Notes: generated by a model from the sequence alone, not told the origin. DNA of 55,275 nt from an uncultured Clostridium sp. (GCA_937927335.1 CALBDU010000045.1:1-55275), one strand, 5' to 3'. Counted from the stretch's first letter, positions 43,459 to 51,867 are shown. A program made the numbers and translations.

Positions 43459-46179
43459 TTACTTTTTAAGCTTTGCAAGTATCTTTTCAGGAAGAGCCGG
43501 AAGCTTGGTTATTCTAGCTCCGCATGCATCGTATATAGCATTGATTATTGCTGCATGTGGTGCTGAGAGCGGCATTTCTCCTGAACCGGAAGCTCCATAA
43601 GGACCATGTGGTCTTGGAGTCTCCTGCCATAATATTTCAATGTCATCGGTAATATCTCTTATCTGAGGTATTCCGCAGCCGGTTAATGTAGTGTGCTTCT
43701 TAAGATCTTCGAAGTCTTCGGTTAAAGCAAGACCAACACCCTGAGCTAAGCCGCCCAGCATCTGTCCATCAATAACCAGCCTGTTGATTATTGTTCCGCA
43801 GTCCCCTGCCAGAACCAGCTTGTCAACCTTAGCTTTTCCTGTATTCATATCAACCTCAACCCCTGCAAGAAGTACGCCGTACATGTAGCATGGGAATGGA
43901 TTACCCTGTCCGTCTTCAGTACTGCATTCCTTACATGGTGCTGTCCAGGTTCCATCTATCTTAGTCTGTTTTCCCTCTGCCACCATTTCTTCATAGGTTC
44001 TGTAGGTTCCGTCTTCCTTTTTAAGAGCTGCCAGCAGGTTTTCACAGGCTACTCTTGTTGCGTTACCGGTTAACACGTTGGAACGGCTTCCACCTGCAGG
44101 TCCGCTGTTTGGAGTGAATTCCATATCGTTCATAACCAGCTTTATGTCTTCCGGTCTTATTCCCAGTGGCTTTAAAGTTTCATAAGCTATTGTAAGTGTT
44201 CCCATATCAGCGCCCTGGCCGTGGTCCTCCCAGGAGTTGGCAACTGTAATGCCATTTGCAGTAATTTCTGCCCAGGCTGCGGAAGTATCTGCTCCATCAA
44301 GGCCTGAACCATAAATCAACAATGAAATTCCTGCACCATATTTCTTATCTGTGGAAGCAGCATTTTTAGCTTTATATTCTTCTTTTAATTTCTTGTAGTT
44401 TGGACGAATCATGTCAAGGAGTCCTGGTAGAGCTATAACGTCAGGAGCGCATCCGTTTGGAGTTGTATCTCCTTCTCTGTAAACATTAATATATCTGAAC
44501 TCTAATGGATCCATTCCTATTTTTTCAGCTAATTCATCAACAAGCACTTCAGAAGCAAACAAGCTTTGTGGTGAACCGTATCCACGGAATGCTGAGCCCC
44601 ATGCATGGTTTGTTGCCACTGTTCTTCCTGCTCCTCTAATGTTGTCTATCTGGTAGCCTGCTCCTATGAACTGTGATCCTCTCATAGTAAGAAGGTCTCC
44701 GAATTCGCAGTATGGGCCGTGGTCAACTGACCAGTCTGATTCAAGGGCTTTTATCTTACCATCTTTATCAGCACCCATCTTAACCTTCATGAAGAATGGT
44801 GATCTCTTTCCAGTGTAGGTTATCTGCTGGTACATGTTGAATTCAAGATATACAGGTCTCTTTGTAACTACTGCAGCTACTCCAAGAAGTCCTTCCATGG
44901 TTGGGCTGAACTTGTATCCAAAAGTACCACCTGTAGGATTCTGAACTATATAAAGATCTTCAACAGGAACTCCTATACCAGGAGCTACCATCAAGGCATG
45001 AACATGTATGCCTATGCTCTTGGAGTGAACTATCAGTTTGCCTTTTTCATCAAAATAAGCAAAGCCTACGTCTGGTTCCAATGGAAGATGGGGCTGTCTT
45101 CCTACATAGAAATCATCCTCTGCTACATATGGAAGAGCTTCCATCAATTCAGCAGTTTCTCCACCTTTTTTGATTTCAGTTTCAAAATAGATATTTGGTG
45201 TTCCCGGATGGATTTCAATTGCATCATCTGCCATGGCAGCAGGAGCGCTCATGTAGGCAGGAAGTACTTCCATCTCAACCTTAACCTTTTCCACCGCAGC
45301 CTCTGCCTGCTCTGGAGTATCTGCAAGAACCATAGCCAAAGCATCACCAAACTGGAATACTTTTTTATCATTTAATATTGGTCTTTCAAGTCCGTCACCT
45401 TTATTTGTAGGGAATGCCAAACCGTTTATTCTGTTTGTTCCTGGAACATCCTTGTAAGTTAATACACTGTGAACCCCAGGCATTTTTTCTGCTTCAGAAG
45501 TATCAATTGAAATTATATTAGCGTGTGATACTGTTGCCTGAACCAGTTTTATGTGCAAAGTATTTCCTGGAAGCTGAAGTCCCATATCTGCACCGAAGTC
45601 CCAGGTACCAGTAACTTTGGCAGCAGCACTTGGTCTTACATAATCTGATCCAAGCATGCTTGCTCCTTCAGGAAGCTTGTACCAAAGATCTTCTTTCTTT
45701 ATGTCACCTCTCATTAATTTAGCTGCATCCATAACAGCATCTACTAATGGCTTGTAACCTGTACATCTGCAAACATTTCTATGCTTCTGGAACCAGTCTC
45801 TTACTTCTTCTCTGGTTGGGTTCAGGTTTTCATCCAGCAGGGCTTTTGCTGATACTATGAATCCCGGTGTACAGAAACCGCACTGTGCAGCTCCATGAAC
45901 CATCCATGCAATCTGAATAGGGTGAAGGTCTTTAACTGTACCTATACCTTCAATTGTTAAGATTTCGGCTTCATCTTTTACCCTCTTCATTTTTGTTATA
46001 CAAGCCTTAACAACTTTGCCGTCAAGGATTACGGAACAGGCTCCGCATTCTCCCTTATTACATCCAACCTTTGTACCAGTTAATAGAAGCTGCTTTCTTA
46101 AAACTTCTGCCAAGGTTGCTTCAGGGTCAACTACCATCATTTTTCTCAGGCCGTTGATAACTAAAAATTTTTTTAACAT
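43459..46179 (-). CDS. Molybdenum-dependent aldehyde oxidoreductase of the D. gigas MOP type
   Basis: This is a single-chain xanthine-oxidase-family hydroxylase with no FAD domain. Counting from the preferred ATG (46179, AAAGGGG seven bases upstream), the [2Fe-2S] cysteines fall at 40, 45, 48 and 60 (first cluster) and 100, 103, 137 and 139 (second). These are the D. gigas MOP positions as I recall them. A catalytic Glu, in GSGEMPLSAPH near the C-terminus, is at about residue 868, against 869 in D. gigas. The Mo-binding core has GAGYQIDNIRG, AFRGYGSPQ and GGSRSNVLTG. Total length is 906 aa against 907. It oxidises aldehydes or a related substrate using MCD-Mo; the exact substrate is open. It is the operon's main product. 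Confidence 0.93.
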   Translation of the reverse strand: MLKKFLVINGLRKMMVVDPEATLAEVLRKQLLLTGTKVGCNKGECGACSVILDGKVVKACITKMKRVKDEAEILTIEGIGTVKDLHPIQIAWMVHGAAQCGFCTPGFIVSAKALLDENLNPTREEVRDWFQKHRNVCRCTGYKPLVDAVMDAAKLMRGDIKKEDLWYKLPEGASMLGSDYVRPSAAAKVTGTWDFGADMGLQLPGNTLHIKLVQATVSHANIISIDTSEAEKMPGVHSVLTYKDVPGTNRINGLAFPTNKGDGLERPILNDKKVFQFGDALAMVLADTPEQAEAAVEKVKVEMEVLPAYMSAPAAMADDAIEIHPGTPNIYFETEIKKGGETAELMEALPYVAEDDFYVGRQPHLPLEPDVGFAYFDEKGKLIVHSKSIGIHVHALMVAPGIGVPVEDLYIVQNPTGGTFGYKFSPTMEGLLGVAAVVTKRPVYLEFNMYQQITYTGKRSPFFMKVKMGADKDGKIKALESDWSVDHGPYCEFGDLLTMRGSQFIGAGYQIDNIRGAGRTVATNHAWGSAFRGYGSPQSLFASEVLVDELAEKIGMDPLEFRYINVYREGDTTPNGCAPDVIALPGLLDMIRPNYKKLKEEYKAKNAASTDKKYGAGISLLIYGSGLDGADTSAAWAEITANGITVANSWEDHGQGADMGTLTIAYETLKPLGIRPEDIKLVMNDMEFTPNSGPAGGSRSNVLTGNATRVACENLLAALKKEDGTYRTYEEMVAEGKQTKIDGTWTAPCKECSTEDGQGNPFPCYMYGVLLAGVEVDMNTGKAKVDKLVLAGDCGTIINRLVIDGQMLGGLAQGVGLALTEDFEDLKKHTTLTGCGIPQIRDITDDIEILWQETPRPHGPYGASGSGEMPLSAPHAAIINAIYDACGARITKLPALPEKILAKLKK

Positions 46180-46243
46180 TTTCATACCCCTTTCAATTTG
46201 TTATTGTATTTTAAATTTAATACAAACTTATTCATGCTGCGGT

Positions 46244-47266
46244 TTAACATTTTCCAAAGCCGCAGTTCGGATATCTGCATTCCTTGCAGTTTTGACACAG
46301 GCCACCATGTCCAAGTCTCACGATATCTTTTCTGGAAACCTTTTCTCCTGCTGCTATCCTGGGCAGCACAAGATCAAATATAGTCCTTTTGCTGTACATT
46401 ACACACCCTGGAAGTCCAAGTACTGGTACATCACCGATATAAGAAAGCAGGAACATGGCTCCTGGCAGAGTTGGAGCACCATAGGAAAGGATATCTGCTC
46501 CTGCCATTCTTATACCAAGAGGGGTAACATCATCAGGGTCAACAGACATACCGCCGGTTACTGCAATAACGTCTGCTCCCTCATCCAAAAGCTCCTGAAT
46601 AGATGCTGAAATCATTTGCGGGTCATCATCTGAAAATAAATGTTTCAAAACGGGACACCCAAGCTCCTCGAATTTTCTTTTTACTACAGGTCCAAACTGG
46701 TCCTTTATCCTTCCGTGATACACTTCACTACCGGTGGTAACTATACCAGCCTTTAGCTGTTTAAAAGGCTTTATTTGAATTACGGGATTAGAATTGCTGC
46801 AAATTTCTTCCACCTTCCTAACCTTCCAATCCTTAACCATGAGAGGAATCACTCTTGTTCCTGCAACTGCTTCATCCTTTTCCACAATTATATTCTGGTG
46901 AAGACAGGCAAACATAATTTCATCCATGCTGTTCATTTCCAAAAGAGCATCCTCATCAATTTTCAAGAGTCCTCTGCAGGCAGCTGTAAGGTTAGCCTTT
47001 CCCTCCTTGGGTCCGGAGATGTTGATTCCCTGGCCTGCTGCAGCCTTTGCCATTCTCATGGCTGCTTCATCCTCATGGACATCATCCGCCTTAAATTCCA
47101 TAACAAATATGTGTTCCTTGCCCATATTAAGCAATCTTGGTATATCTTCAATCCTAATAACATGTCCTTTTCTGAATGCAGGGCCCTTGCTTTTTCCTGG
47201 AATTATTTCTGTCATATCATGTCCTAATATCATGCCAACTGCATCCTGAACACAAACTGCCTTCAT
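46244..47266 (-). CDS. Molybdopterin-binding MoeA-like protein with C-terminal Cys cluster
   Basis: The MoCF (MoeA/MogA) domain is at about 170-310, with GIVTTGSEVYHGRIKD, AVTGGMSVDPDDVTP and LPGAMFLLSYIGDVPVLGLPG. Such proteins bind molybdopterin. A Cys-rich tail follows (LCQNCKECRYPNCGFGKC, 18 residues), which could hold a metal or Fe-S site. ATG 47266 follows GAGAGGGGAG by a few bases and starts MKAVCVQDAVGMIL, a typical beginning for the family; an upstream start at 47329 lacks a ribosome binding site. It is the first gene of the operon and probably handles Mo cofactor or Mo delivery to the hydroxylase. Confidence 0.88.
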   Translation of the reverse strand: MKAVCVQDAVGMILGHDMTEIIPGKSKGPAFRKGHVIRIEDIPRLLNMGKEHIFVMEFKADDVHEDEAAMRMAKAAAGQGINISGPKEGKANLTAACRGLLKIDEDALLEMNSMDEIMFACLHQNIIVEKDEAVAGTRVIPLMVKDWKVRKVEEICSNSNPVIQIKPFKQLKAGIVTTGSEVYHGRIKDQFGPVVKRKFEELGCPVLKHLFSDDDPQMISASIQELLDEGADVIAVTGGMSVDPDDVTPLGIRMAGADILSYGAPTLPGAMFLLSYIGDVPVLGLPGCVMYSKRTIFDLVLPRIAAGEKVSRKDIVRLGHGGLCQNCKECRYPNCGFGKC

Positions 47267-47366
47267 TTTATCTCCCCTCTCAAATTTAACCTTTGCAAAA
47301 TTTATTTTCAAAAGTTGCATTTTTATCATCCACTTATGTTTCGATAAATGCCTTATTTATCTATGA

Positions 47367-47382
47367 AGCATAAAACGTGCCA
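47367..47382 (-). promoter_or_regulatory. Sigma-54 promoter of the Mo-hydroxylase operon
   Basis: On the minus strand TGGCAC (47382-47377), five bases and ATGCT (47371-47367) match the -24/-12 consensus with one mismatch (A for T in TTGCT). It lies about 90-100 nt upstream of the first gene of the operon. Sigma-54 boxes of this quality are rare in the window; the only other one precedes the regulator gene. Confidence 0.7.
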
Positions 47383-47629
47383 ATGTAATTAAACCGGTTA
47401 AATACTTAATATGTTTTAACCCCTGTATCAAAATGATTCTTTCCCTCCAATATTCAATTGTTCCATTATGGCACTTCGTCTCAATTTAATACAAATTTTT
47501 AGCTCAAACAATTATAAGGATTCATCTTTTACTTTAAGAAATGTCAATGTCATGTGGCTGGCACCAAAAAAAAGTGCTATAATAGATTCAATCTAAAATT
47601 TGCTCTAAAGTCAGAGAGGGGTGCAGTAA
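47383..47629. other. Intergenic control region between the Mo operon and spo0M
   Basis: It holds candidate enhancer motifs upstream of the sigma-54 promoter: TGTATCAAAA (47424-47433) and GTTCCATT (47460-47467), both also upstream of the regulator's sigma-54 promoter. A dyad around AACCGGTT lies beside the -24 box. On the plus strand a TATAAT (47578-47583) and GAGAGGGG serve spo0M. Confidence 0.45.
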
Positions 47630-48382
47630 ATGGGCATAATCAACAAAATCATGGCCAATGTAGGTATTGGTTCTTCTTCAGTAGATACTGTAATTGAGAA
47701 TTCAAAGGTATGTGCCGGAGATGAGATAAAGGGCTATATCAATATCAAAGGAGGTAAGACTCCCCAGAACATTAAGGATATTTATATTTATGTAATGACT
47801 AAGGTGGAAAAAGAAAATAACAATGTGAAGTATTCCGGCAGAGAAAAGCTTCAGCAAGTGGTGATTCCTGTATCTAAAACTGTTACTGCCGGAGATCAGA
47901 TAAAAATCCCCTTCAGCTTCCTTCTGGATAAGCAGACTCCCTTTTCCACTGTGAAGACACCGGTATGGATACATACAGGTCTTGATATAAAAAATTCCCT
48001 GGATCCTAAGGATAATGATTCACTTCAGGTCTCCCCCCATAATGATCTCCAGCTGGTGCTCAGTGCCATGGAAAGGCTGGAACTGGTTATTTACAAGGCT
48101 TTAAACATTGAGGACTTTTATTATTCAAATCATCCTTTCCTTCAGGAAATTGAATTCAGGCCCACAGGCTCTATGAAATATGAGCTTGAAAATCTTAAGC
48201 TTCTGTATGTTTTATACGAAGACCATATAGAATTGATCATGGAGATAAATAAGCTGGATGAGGAAATAAGCCTGGAAGATAAAAAGATACGAATTTCCAT
48301 AGCTTACAGTGATTTAAGGATTGGTGATCCTTATGATACCGCCATGGTGATAAAAAATGCCATATTTAATCAAAAAAAATAA
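47630..48382 (+). CDS. Sporulation-control protein Spo0M family
   Basis: Spo0M is an arrestin-like beta-sandwich protein that influences sporulation onset. The 250-aa length and motifs SSVDTVIENSKVCAGDEIKGYINIKGG near the start and IPFSFLLDKQTPFS...VWIHTGLDI are typical. The ATG follows GAGAGGGGTG by a few bases. It is divergent from the Mo operon. A strong terminator follows. It supports a spore-forming host. Confidence 0.92.
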   Translation: MGIINKIMANVGIGSSSVDTVIENSKVCAGDEIKGYINIKGGKTPQNIKDIYIYVMTKVEKENNNVKYSGREKLQQVVIPVSKTVTAGDQIKIPFSFLLDKQTPFSTVKTPVWIHTGLDIKNSLDPKDNDSLQVSPHNDLQLVLSAMERLELVIYKALNIEDFYYSNHPFLQEIEFRPTGSMKYELENLKLLYVLYEDHIELIMEINKLDEEISLEDKKIRISIAYSDLRIGDPYDTAMVIKNAIFNQKK

Positions 48383-48412
48383 ATGCTGTGCAGCTGCGCA
48401 GCATTTTTTATG
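48383..48412 (+). terminator. Terminator of spo0M
   Basis: Stem AAATGCTG-GC / GC-CAGCATTT with loop AGCT, then TTTTTT. Confidence 0.85.
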
Positions 48413-48457
48413 CATCCAAATGAGACATATAAATCCAGGTCTTGTTTTGCCATTTGA

Positions 48458-48826
48458 TTAATGATGGTGATTTCCTCCGCAGCCCTGTTCTCCTTCAGCA
48501 TTTTTTATTAACTTTAACAGGTTTTTCTCCATTAATTTCAGAGCTGCTTCTACAGTACTTCCAGCACCGTCATATCTTGTTATGTAGGCATCTGCCAATA
48601 TATTAAAGGCTGCCGGCTGTATTTTCCCGGTTATTACAGCTTCACAGCCAGACTTAATGATCTCCCTGGCCAGGTATACTCCATCCATACTATTGGGCCC
48701 ATTGTTAATTACTGACTTAATGCTCATATCTTCATTGTCAATAATTATAAGACTTGAGCATTTTTCAAAGTCATTACTGACAATGCTGTCAATATATTTC
48801 CCTTCTGCTGCTAACGCAATATTCAT
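48458..48826 (-). CDS. NifX/dinitrogenase Fe-Mo-cofactor domain protein, C-terminal Cys/His tail
   Basis: The 122-aa protein has the Nitro_FeMo-Co fold (MNIALAAEGKYIDSIVSNDFEKCSSLIIID...ITGKIQPAAFNILADA) and a C-terminal CGGNHHH-type metal-binding tail. Such proteins bind iron-molybdenum or other metal clusters and occur far from nitrogenase in many anaerobes. It is separated from the related gene upstream by a terminator. Function in this host is unknown. Confidence 0.85.
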   Translation of the reverse strand: MNIALAAEGKYIDSIVSNDFEKCSSLIIIDNEDMSIKSVINNGPNSMDGVYLAREIIKSGCEAVITGKIQPAAFNILADAYITRYDGAGSTVEAALKLMEKNLLKLIKNAEGEQGCGGNHHH

Positions 48827-48871
48827 TTTAGTACCTCCCTTCCATAGTTTATTTTATAATAACAAAATAAA

Positions 48872-48902
48872 TAAAAATGCGAAAGCCTTTTGACCTTCGC
48901 AC
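48872..48902 (-). terminator. Terminator between the two NifX-like genes
   Basis: TGCGAAGG/CTTTCGCA arms (with a wobble pair) enclose a loop of TCAAAAGG, followed on the minus strand by TTTTTATTTATTTT. Confidence 0.75.
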
Positions 48903-48915
48903 CAATTGCTACAAT

Positions 48916-49272
48916 TTAACTATGACAGCCATGCTCATGCTCATGGCAGCTGTCTCCGGAGTCCTTAAGAGAACCTTCAAGCCAGCTTAATGCCACCTTT
49001 TTAACCTCTCCTGAACATCCACGCAGCACCTCTATGCCTGCGTTGTTTAAAACTCTCACAGCACCTTCACCCATATTGCCTGCAAGCATAACCTTAACTC
49101 CAATTTCGGAAAGAGTCTGAGCTATATTTGATTTACAGCCGCAGCCTGCAGGTGATTCAATTATCTCCTCATTGACAATATTTTTGTTGTCAACGGTATA
49201 AACGGTGAAATATTCACAATGTCCAAAGTGATTATCAATGTTATTTCCATGAGATGGTAACGCAATTTTCAT
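48916..49272 (-). CDS. NifB/NifX-type metal-cluster-binding protein with His/Cys-rich tail
   Basis: The 118-aa protein is a Nitro_FeMo-Co domain protein (MKIALPSHGNNIDNHFGHCEYFTVYTV) with CGCKSN and a C-terminal His/Cys-rich tail (CHEHEHGCHS). GGAGGAATTTTAT leads the ATG. It is divergent from the DUF134 regulator gene across a 104-nt region with a symmetrical operator. This pairing of a NifX-like protein with DUF134 is widespread. The bound metal is unknown. Confidence 0.88.
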   Translation of the reverse strand: MKIALPSHGNNIDNHFGHCEYFTVYTVDNKNIVNEEIIESPAGCGCKSNIAQTLSEIGVKVMLAGNMGEGAVRVLNNAGIEVLRGCSGEVKKVALSWLEGSLKDSGDSCHEHEHGCHS

Positions 49273-49296
49273 ATAAAATTCCTCCTGATTGATATA

Positions 49297-49355
49297 ATTA
49301 TTGACATATGTCCTTTATTAATATAATATAACTATAATGAACATATGTCAATAAT
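49297..49355. promoter_or_regulatory. Symmetrical operator and face-to-face promoters for nifX-like and DUF134 genes
   Basis: Two perfect 15-nt inverted copies, ATTATTGACATATGT (49297-49311) and ACATATGTCAATAAT (49341-49355), each contain a TTGACA -35 box, facing inward. The plus-strand promoter has TTGACA-17-TAATAT and the minus-strand one TTGACA-17-TATTAT, with overlapping -10 regions. DUF134 is the likely ligand. Confidence 0.65.
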
Positions 49356-49375
49356 AAAAGTTAGGAGTGGAAAAA

Positions 49376-49732
49376 ATGCCAAGACCTATGAAGTGCAGAC
49401 GAGTGTGCTGCCTGCCAAGCAGTGTTTTATTCGGGCCATTGAACATACAGCTTTCTGAAAGTGAAATTATTACAATGACTGTGGATGAATATGAAACCAT
49501 CAGGCTAATTGATCTTGAGGGAATGACTCAGGAGGAATGTGCTGAAAAAATGGGAGTTGCCAGAACAACTATACAAAGAATATATAATGATTCACGAAGA
49601 AAACTGGCTTTGACACTGGTAAATGGAAGAATACTCCGAATACAGGGAGGAGATTATAAGCTTTGCGAAGAAGGGGAGCCAATGTGCGGGTGTAAAAAAT
49701 GCTGCAAACGCCAATCCTCCGGTAATGAATAA
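49376..49732 (+). CDS. DUF134-family DNA-binding protein
   Basis: The short 118-aa protein starts MPRPMKCRRVCCLPSSVLFGPL, the DUF134 signature, followed by a sigma-like helix-turn-helix (MTQEECAEKMGVARTTIQRIYNDSRRKLA) and a Cys-rich tail (EEGEPMCGCKKCCKRQ). The tail suggests a metal or redox switch. The ATG at 49376 is eight bases after TTAGGAG. It is divergent from the NifX-like gene and probably binds the symmetrical operator between them. Confidence 0.9.
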   Translation: MPRPMKCRRVCCLPSSVLFGPLNIQLSESEIITMTVDEYETIRLIDLEGMTQEECAEKMGVARTTIQRIYNDSRRKLALTLVNGRILRIQGGDYKLCEEGEPMCGCKKCCKRQSSGNE

Positions 49733-49820
49733 AATATTTATAAAAATATTTTAATAATTCATCTTCTTTTTATATAATAATAGGTGATGACATAAACCTA
49801 GGTCAAAAAAGGAGAGAAAA

Positions 49821-50366
49821 ATGCATATATTATTTGATTTGTTTATAACCTTTGTAAAGATCAGCACCTTTACCCTTGGGGGCGGCCCCTCCATGCTTCC
49901 TTTGATAGAAAAATATGCAGTATATGATAAGAAATGGATCACAGAAGGAGAATTTGTAGAAATGGTGGCTCTAACTCAGTCTATACCAGGTCCTATTGCA
50001 GTTGACTCAGCAGCTTATATAGGCTATAAATGCGCCGGCCTTCCAGGAAGCCTGGCTGCAGTATTTGGATCTGTATTGTCTGCTTTCCTTGTGCTGCTTA
50101 TAATAGCCGTGTATTTTTCAAATATCAATGACAATAAAACTGTTGAGGCTGTATTTAAGGGTATAAGGCCTGCAGTAGTAGCTTTGCTTGCCTTACCGGT
50201 GCTAAGCATGTGGAAAACCTCTAAAATTAACAAAAAAACTATAGCTATACCTGTCATAACCTTTGTTTTAGTTGGTATTTTCAACATAAATGCTGTTTAT
50301 ATTATAATTGCTTCTGCAGCCTGGGGCTTATTATATGGACATCTTAGCAGAAGGAGGTCAAATTAA
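49821..50366 (+). CDS. Chromate transporter, N-terminal half (short CHR)
   Basis: This is the first half of a split CHR-family transporter, with about five or six TM segments and FTLGGGPSMLPLIEKYAV near the start; the SIPGPIAVDSAAYIGYK and FKGIRPAVVALLA motifs match the family. Members export chromate or other oxyanions. AAAAAAGGAGAG leads the ATG. Its stop TAA overlaps the ATG of the second half by one base, so the two are expressed together and form the complete transporter. Confidence 0.9.
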   Translation: MHILFDLFITFVKISTFTLGGGPSMLPLIEKYAVYDKKWITEGEFVEMVALTQSIPGPIAVDSAAYIGYKCAGLPGSLAAVFGSVLSAFLVLLIIAVYFSNINDNKTVEAVFKGIRPAVVALLALPVLSMWKTSKINKKTIAIPVITFVLVGIFNINAVYIIIASAAWGLLYGHLSRRRSN

Positions 50367-50890
50367 TGGGCATATACCTGAAGATATTTTTAATTTTTAC
50401 TAAAATAGGGTTGTTCTCATATGGCGGCGGCAATGCCATCCTTCCATTGATACAGCAGGAGGTTGTTGTAAAGAACCTTTGGCTCAGTGCCAGAGAATTT
50501 ACAGATCTTGTGGCTATTGCACAGGTAACCCCTGGTCCCATCGCGGTAAATGCAGCTACATACGTGGGCTATAAGGCTGGCGGCTTTTGGGGAAGTGTTC
50601 TGGCCAGTGTTGGAATAGTACTGCCAACTTTCATAATAATGCTGCTTGTAACAAGACTTTTTATTAAATTCAAGGAAAATAAACGGGTTAAGGATATGAT
50701 GGCAGGTGTTATTCCTGCTACTGTAGGTCTGATTGCTTCAGCAGCAGTGATTGTTTCCACAGGAACCTTCATAGATTTCAAAAGTGTGCTGATCTGTGCC
50801 GGGGTGTTCATTGCAGCCTACAGATTCAAGGCAGACCCAATATTGCTTATCATAATATCTGCAGTGCTTGGATTTATATTTTACAGCTAA
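50366..50890 (+). CDS. Chromate transporter, C-terminal half (short CHR)
   Basis: This is the second half of the split CHR pair, with the parallel motif SYGGGNAILPLIQQEVV and TPGPIAVNAATYVGYKAGG. The start codon overlaps the first gene's stop by one base. Substrate (chromate, or another oxyanion such as molybdate or sulfate) is not decided by the sequence. A strong terminator closes the two-gene operon. Confidence 0.9.
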   Translation: MGIYLKIFLIFTKIGLFSYGGGNAILPLIQQEVVVKNLWLSAREFTDLVAIAQVTPGPIAVNAATYVGYKAGGFWGSVLASVGIVLPTFIIMLLVTRLFIKFKENKRVKDMMAGVIPATVGLIASAAVIVSTGTFIDFKSVLICAGVFIAAYRFKADPILLIIISAVLGFIFYS

Positions 50891-50923
50891 AAAGGCGGAG
50901 TTACTATAAAACCGCCTTTTTAA
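50889..50923 (+). terminator. Terminator of the chromate transporter operon
   Basis: Arms AAAAGGCGG and CCGCCTTTTT with an inner loop of about 13 bases and T-tract. Confidence 0.85.
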
Positions 50924-50959
50924 TTTATATAATATTCTTTTATTCAGCATACATAGCAA

Positions 50960-51799
50960 TTAACTGTTTAGCTGGTTTGCAATATCCATTATTTTTTTAA
51001 CATTATAATCCAGATTATTCATAGATGCAGTAATCTCCTCAGTGGAGGCTGCCTGATTCTGGGAAAGTGCATCAAGCTCGTTGATTTTAGAGGTTATAGT
51101 ATTAACAACGTTGGATATTGCTGAGAGCTTTTTTGAAATATCCTTCACATTGGAGCTGGTGTCCTGAGACAGCTTTTTTACTTCATTTGCTACCACTGTA
51201 AAGCCTCGTCCTGCATCACCGGCTCTGGCTGCCTCTATAGCTGCATTTAATGCCAGAAGTCTGGTTTGGTCTGCTATACCCTTAATAAGCTCAGTAACTT
51301 CTGCAATTGAATTCAGTTCAGTCTGGGCTTCAACGGACTTTTGAGACAGTTCGTCCATGGATAGGGCAATGCTGCTGGCACTGCTGGCAATTCCCTCTGA
51401 AGCCAGCTTTGTCTGTTCAGAGGTATCACTGAGCTGCTCAGACATTTCCCTAAGCATTTCCTGTTTGATTATTGGCGAGCATAGAGTGATGCCACCAACT
51501 ATGGTTTCACCATCTTTTACTGGAATACCCATGCCTATGTATGGAATCCCAAAAGAGGAATCTGCACTTTCAACCTTAAGGAATACCCGCTGTTTTAATT
51601 TCAGTGCTTCATATATTATTGTCTTTGGCTTAATCAGATCCCCGATCTTCAGTCCAAATTTCACGTCCTTGGATTCATAATAGGCTATGACCTTCTCTTT
51701 GTCGTAAATAGTTACTGTGCTGTTTTCATTAAAAAGTTCAAACATATATCTGCCACTGCTTATTGCCTGTTTATAAATATCTTTATATTCCTCTATCAT
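50960..51799 (-). CDS. Short soluble methyl-accepting chemotaxis-type protein
   Basis: The 279-aa protein has an N-terminal sensor (about 1-115, NENSTVTIYDKEKVIAYYESKDVKFGLKIGDLI) without any TM segment and a short MCP signalling domain (about 120-279) with the conserved hairpin EIAEVTELIKGIADQTRLLALNAAIEAARAGDAGRGF. It probably reports a cytosolic signal to the CheA pathway or acts as a general kinase-like signal module. AGGAGATAGCA leads the ATG. Confidence 0.88.
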   Translation of the reverse strand: MIEEYKDIYKQAISSGRYMFELFNENSTVTIYDKEKVIAYYESKDVKFGLKIGDLIKPKTIIYEALKLKQRVFLKVESADSSFGIPYIGMGIPVKDGETIVGGITLCSPIIKQEMLREMSEQLSDTSEQTKLASEGIASSASSIALSMDELSQKSVEAQTELNSIAEVTELIKGIADQTRLLALNAAIEAARAGDAGRGFTVVANEVKKLSQDTSSNVKDISKKLSAISNVVNTITSKINELDALSQNQAASTEEITASMNNLDYNVKKIMDIANQLNS

Positions 51800-51825
51800 T
51801 GCTATCTCCTCATATCTGCTAATTT

Positions 51826-51858
51826 AAAATGGACAGCACCTGGTTTATGCTGTCCATA
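51826..51858 (-). terminator. Terminator of the HesB-like selenoprotein gene
   Basis: Stem TGGACAGCA/TGCTGTCCA (loop about ten bases), followed on the minus strand by TTTT. Confidence 0.75.
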
Positions 51859-51867
51859 AATATGCTG

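Noticed and set aside
47560..47576. TGGCAC upstream of spo0M on the plus strand, as a possible sigma-54 box
   Set aside because: The -12 element is absent at the required five-base spacing, and a normal TATAAT is close by.
49821..50890. Split chromate transporter read as a frameshifted full-length gene
   Set aside because: Two short CHR proteins are the normal arrangement in many Firmicutes, and both have their own complete motifs and start signals.
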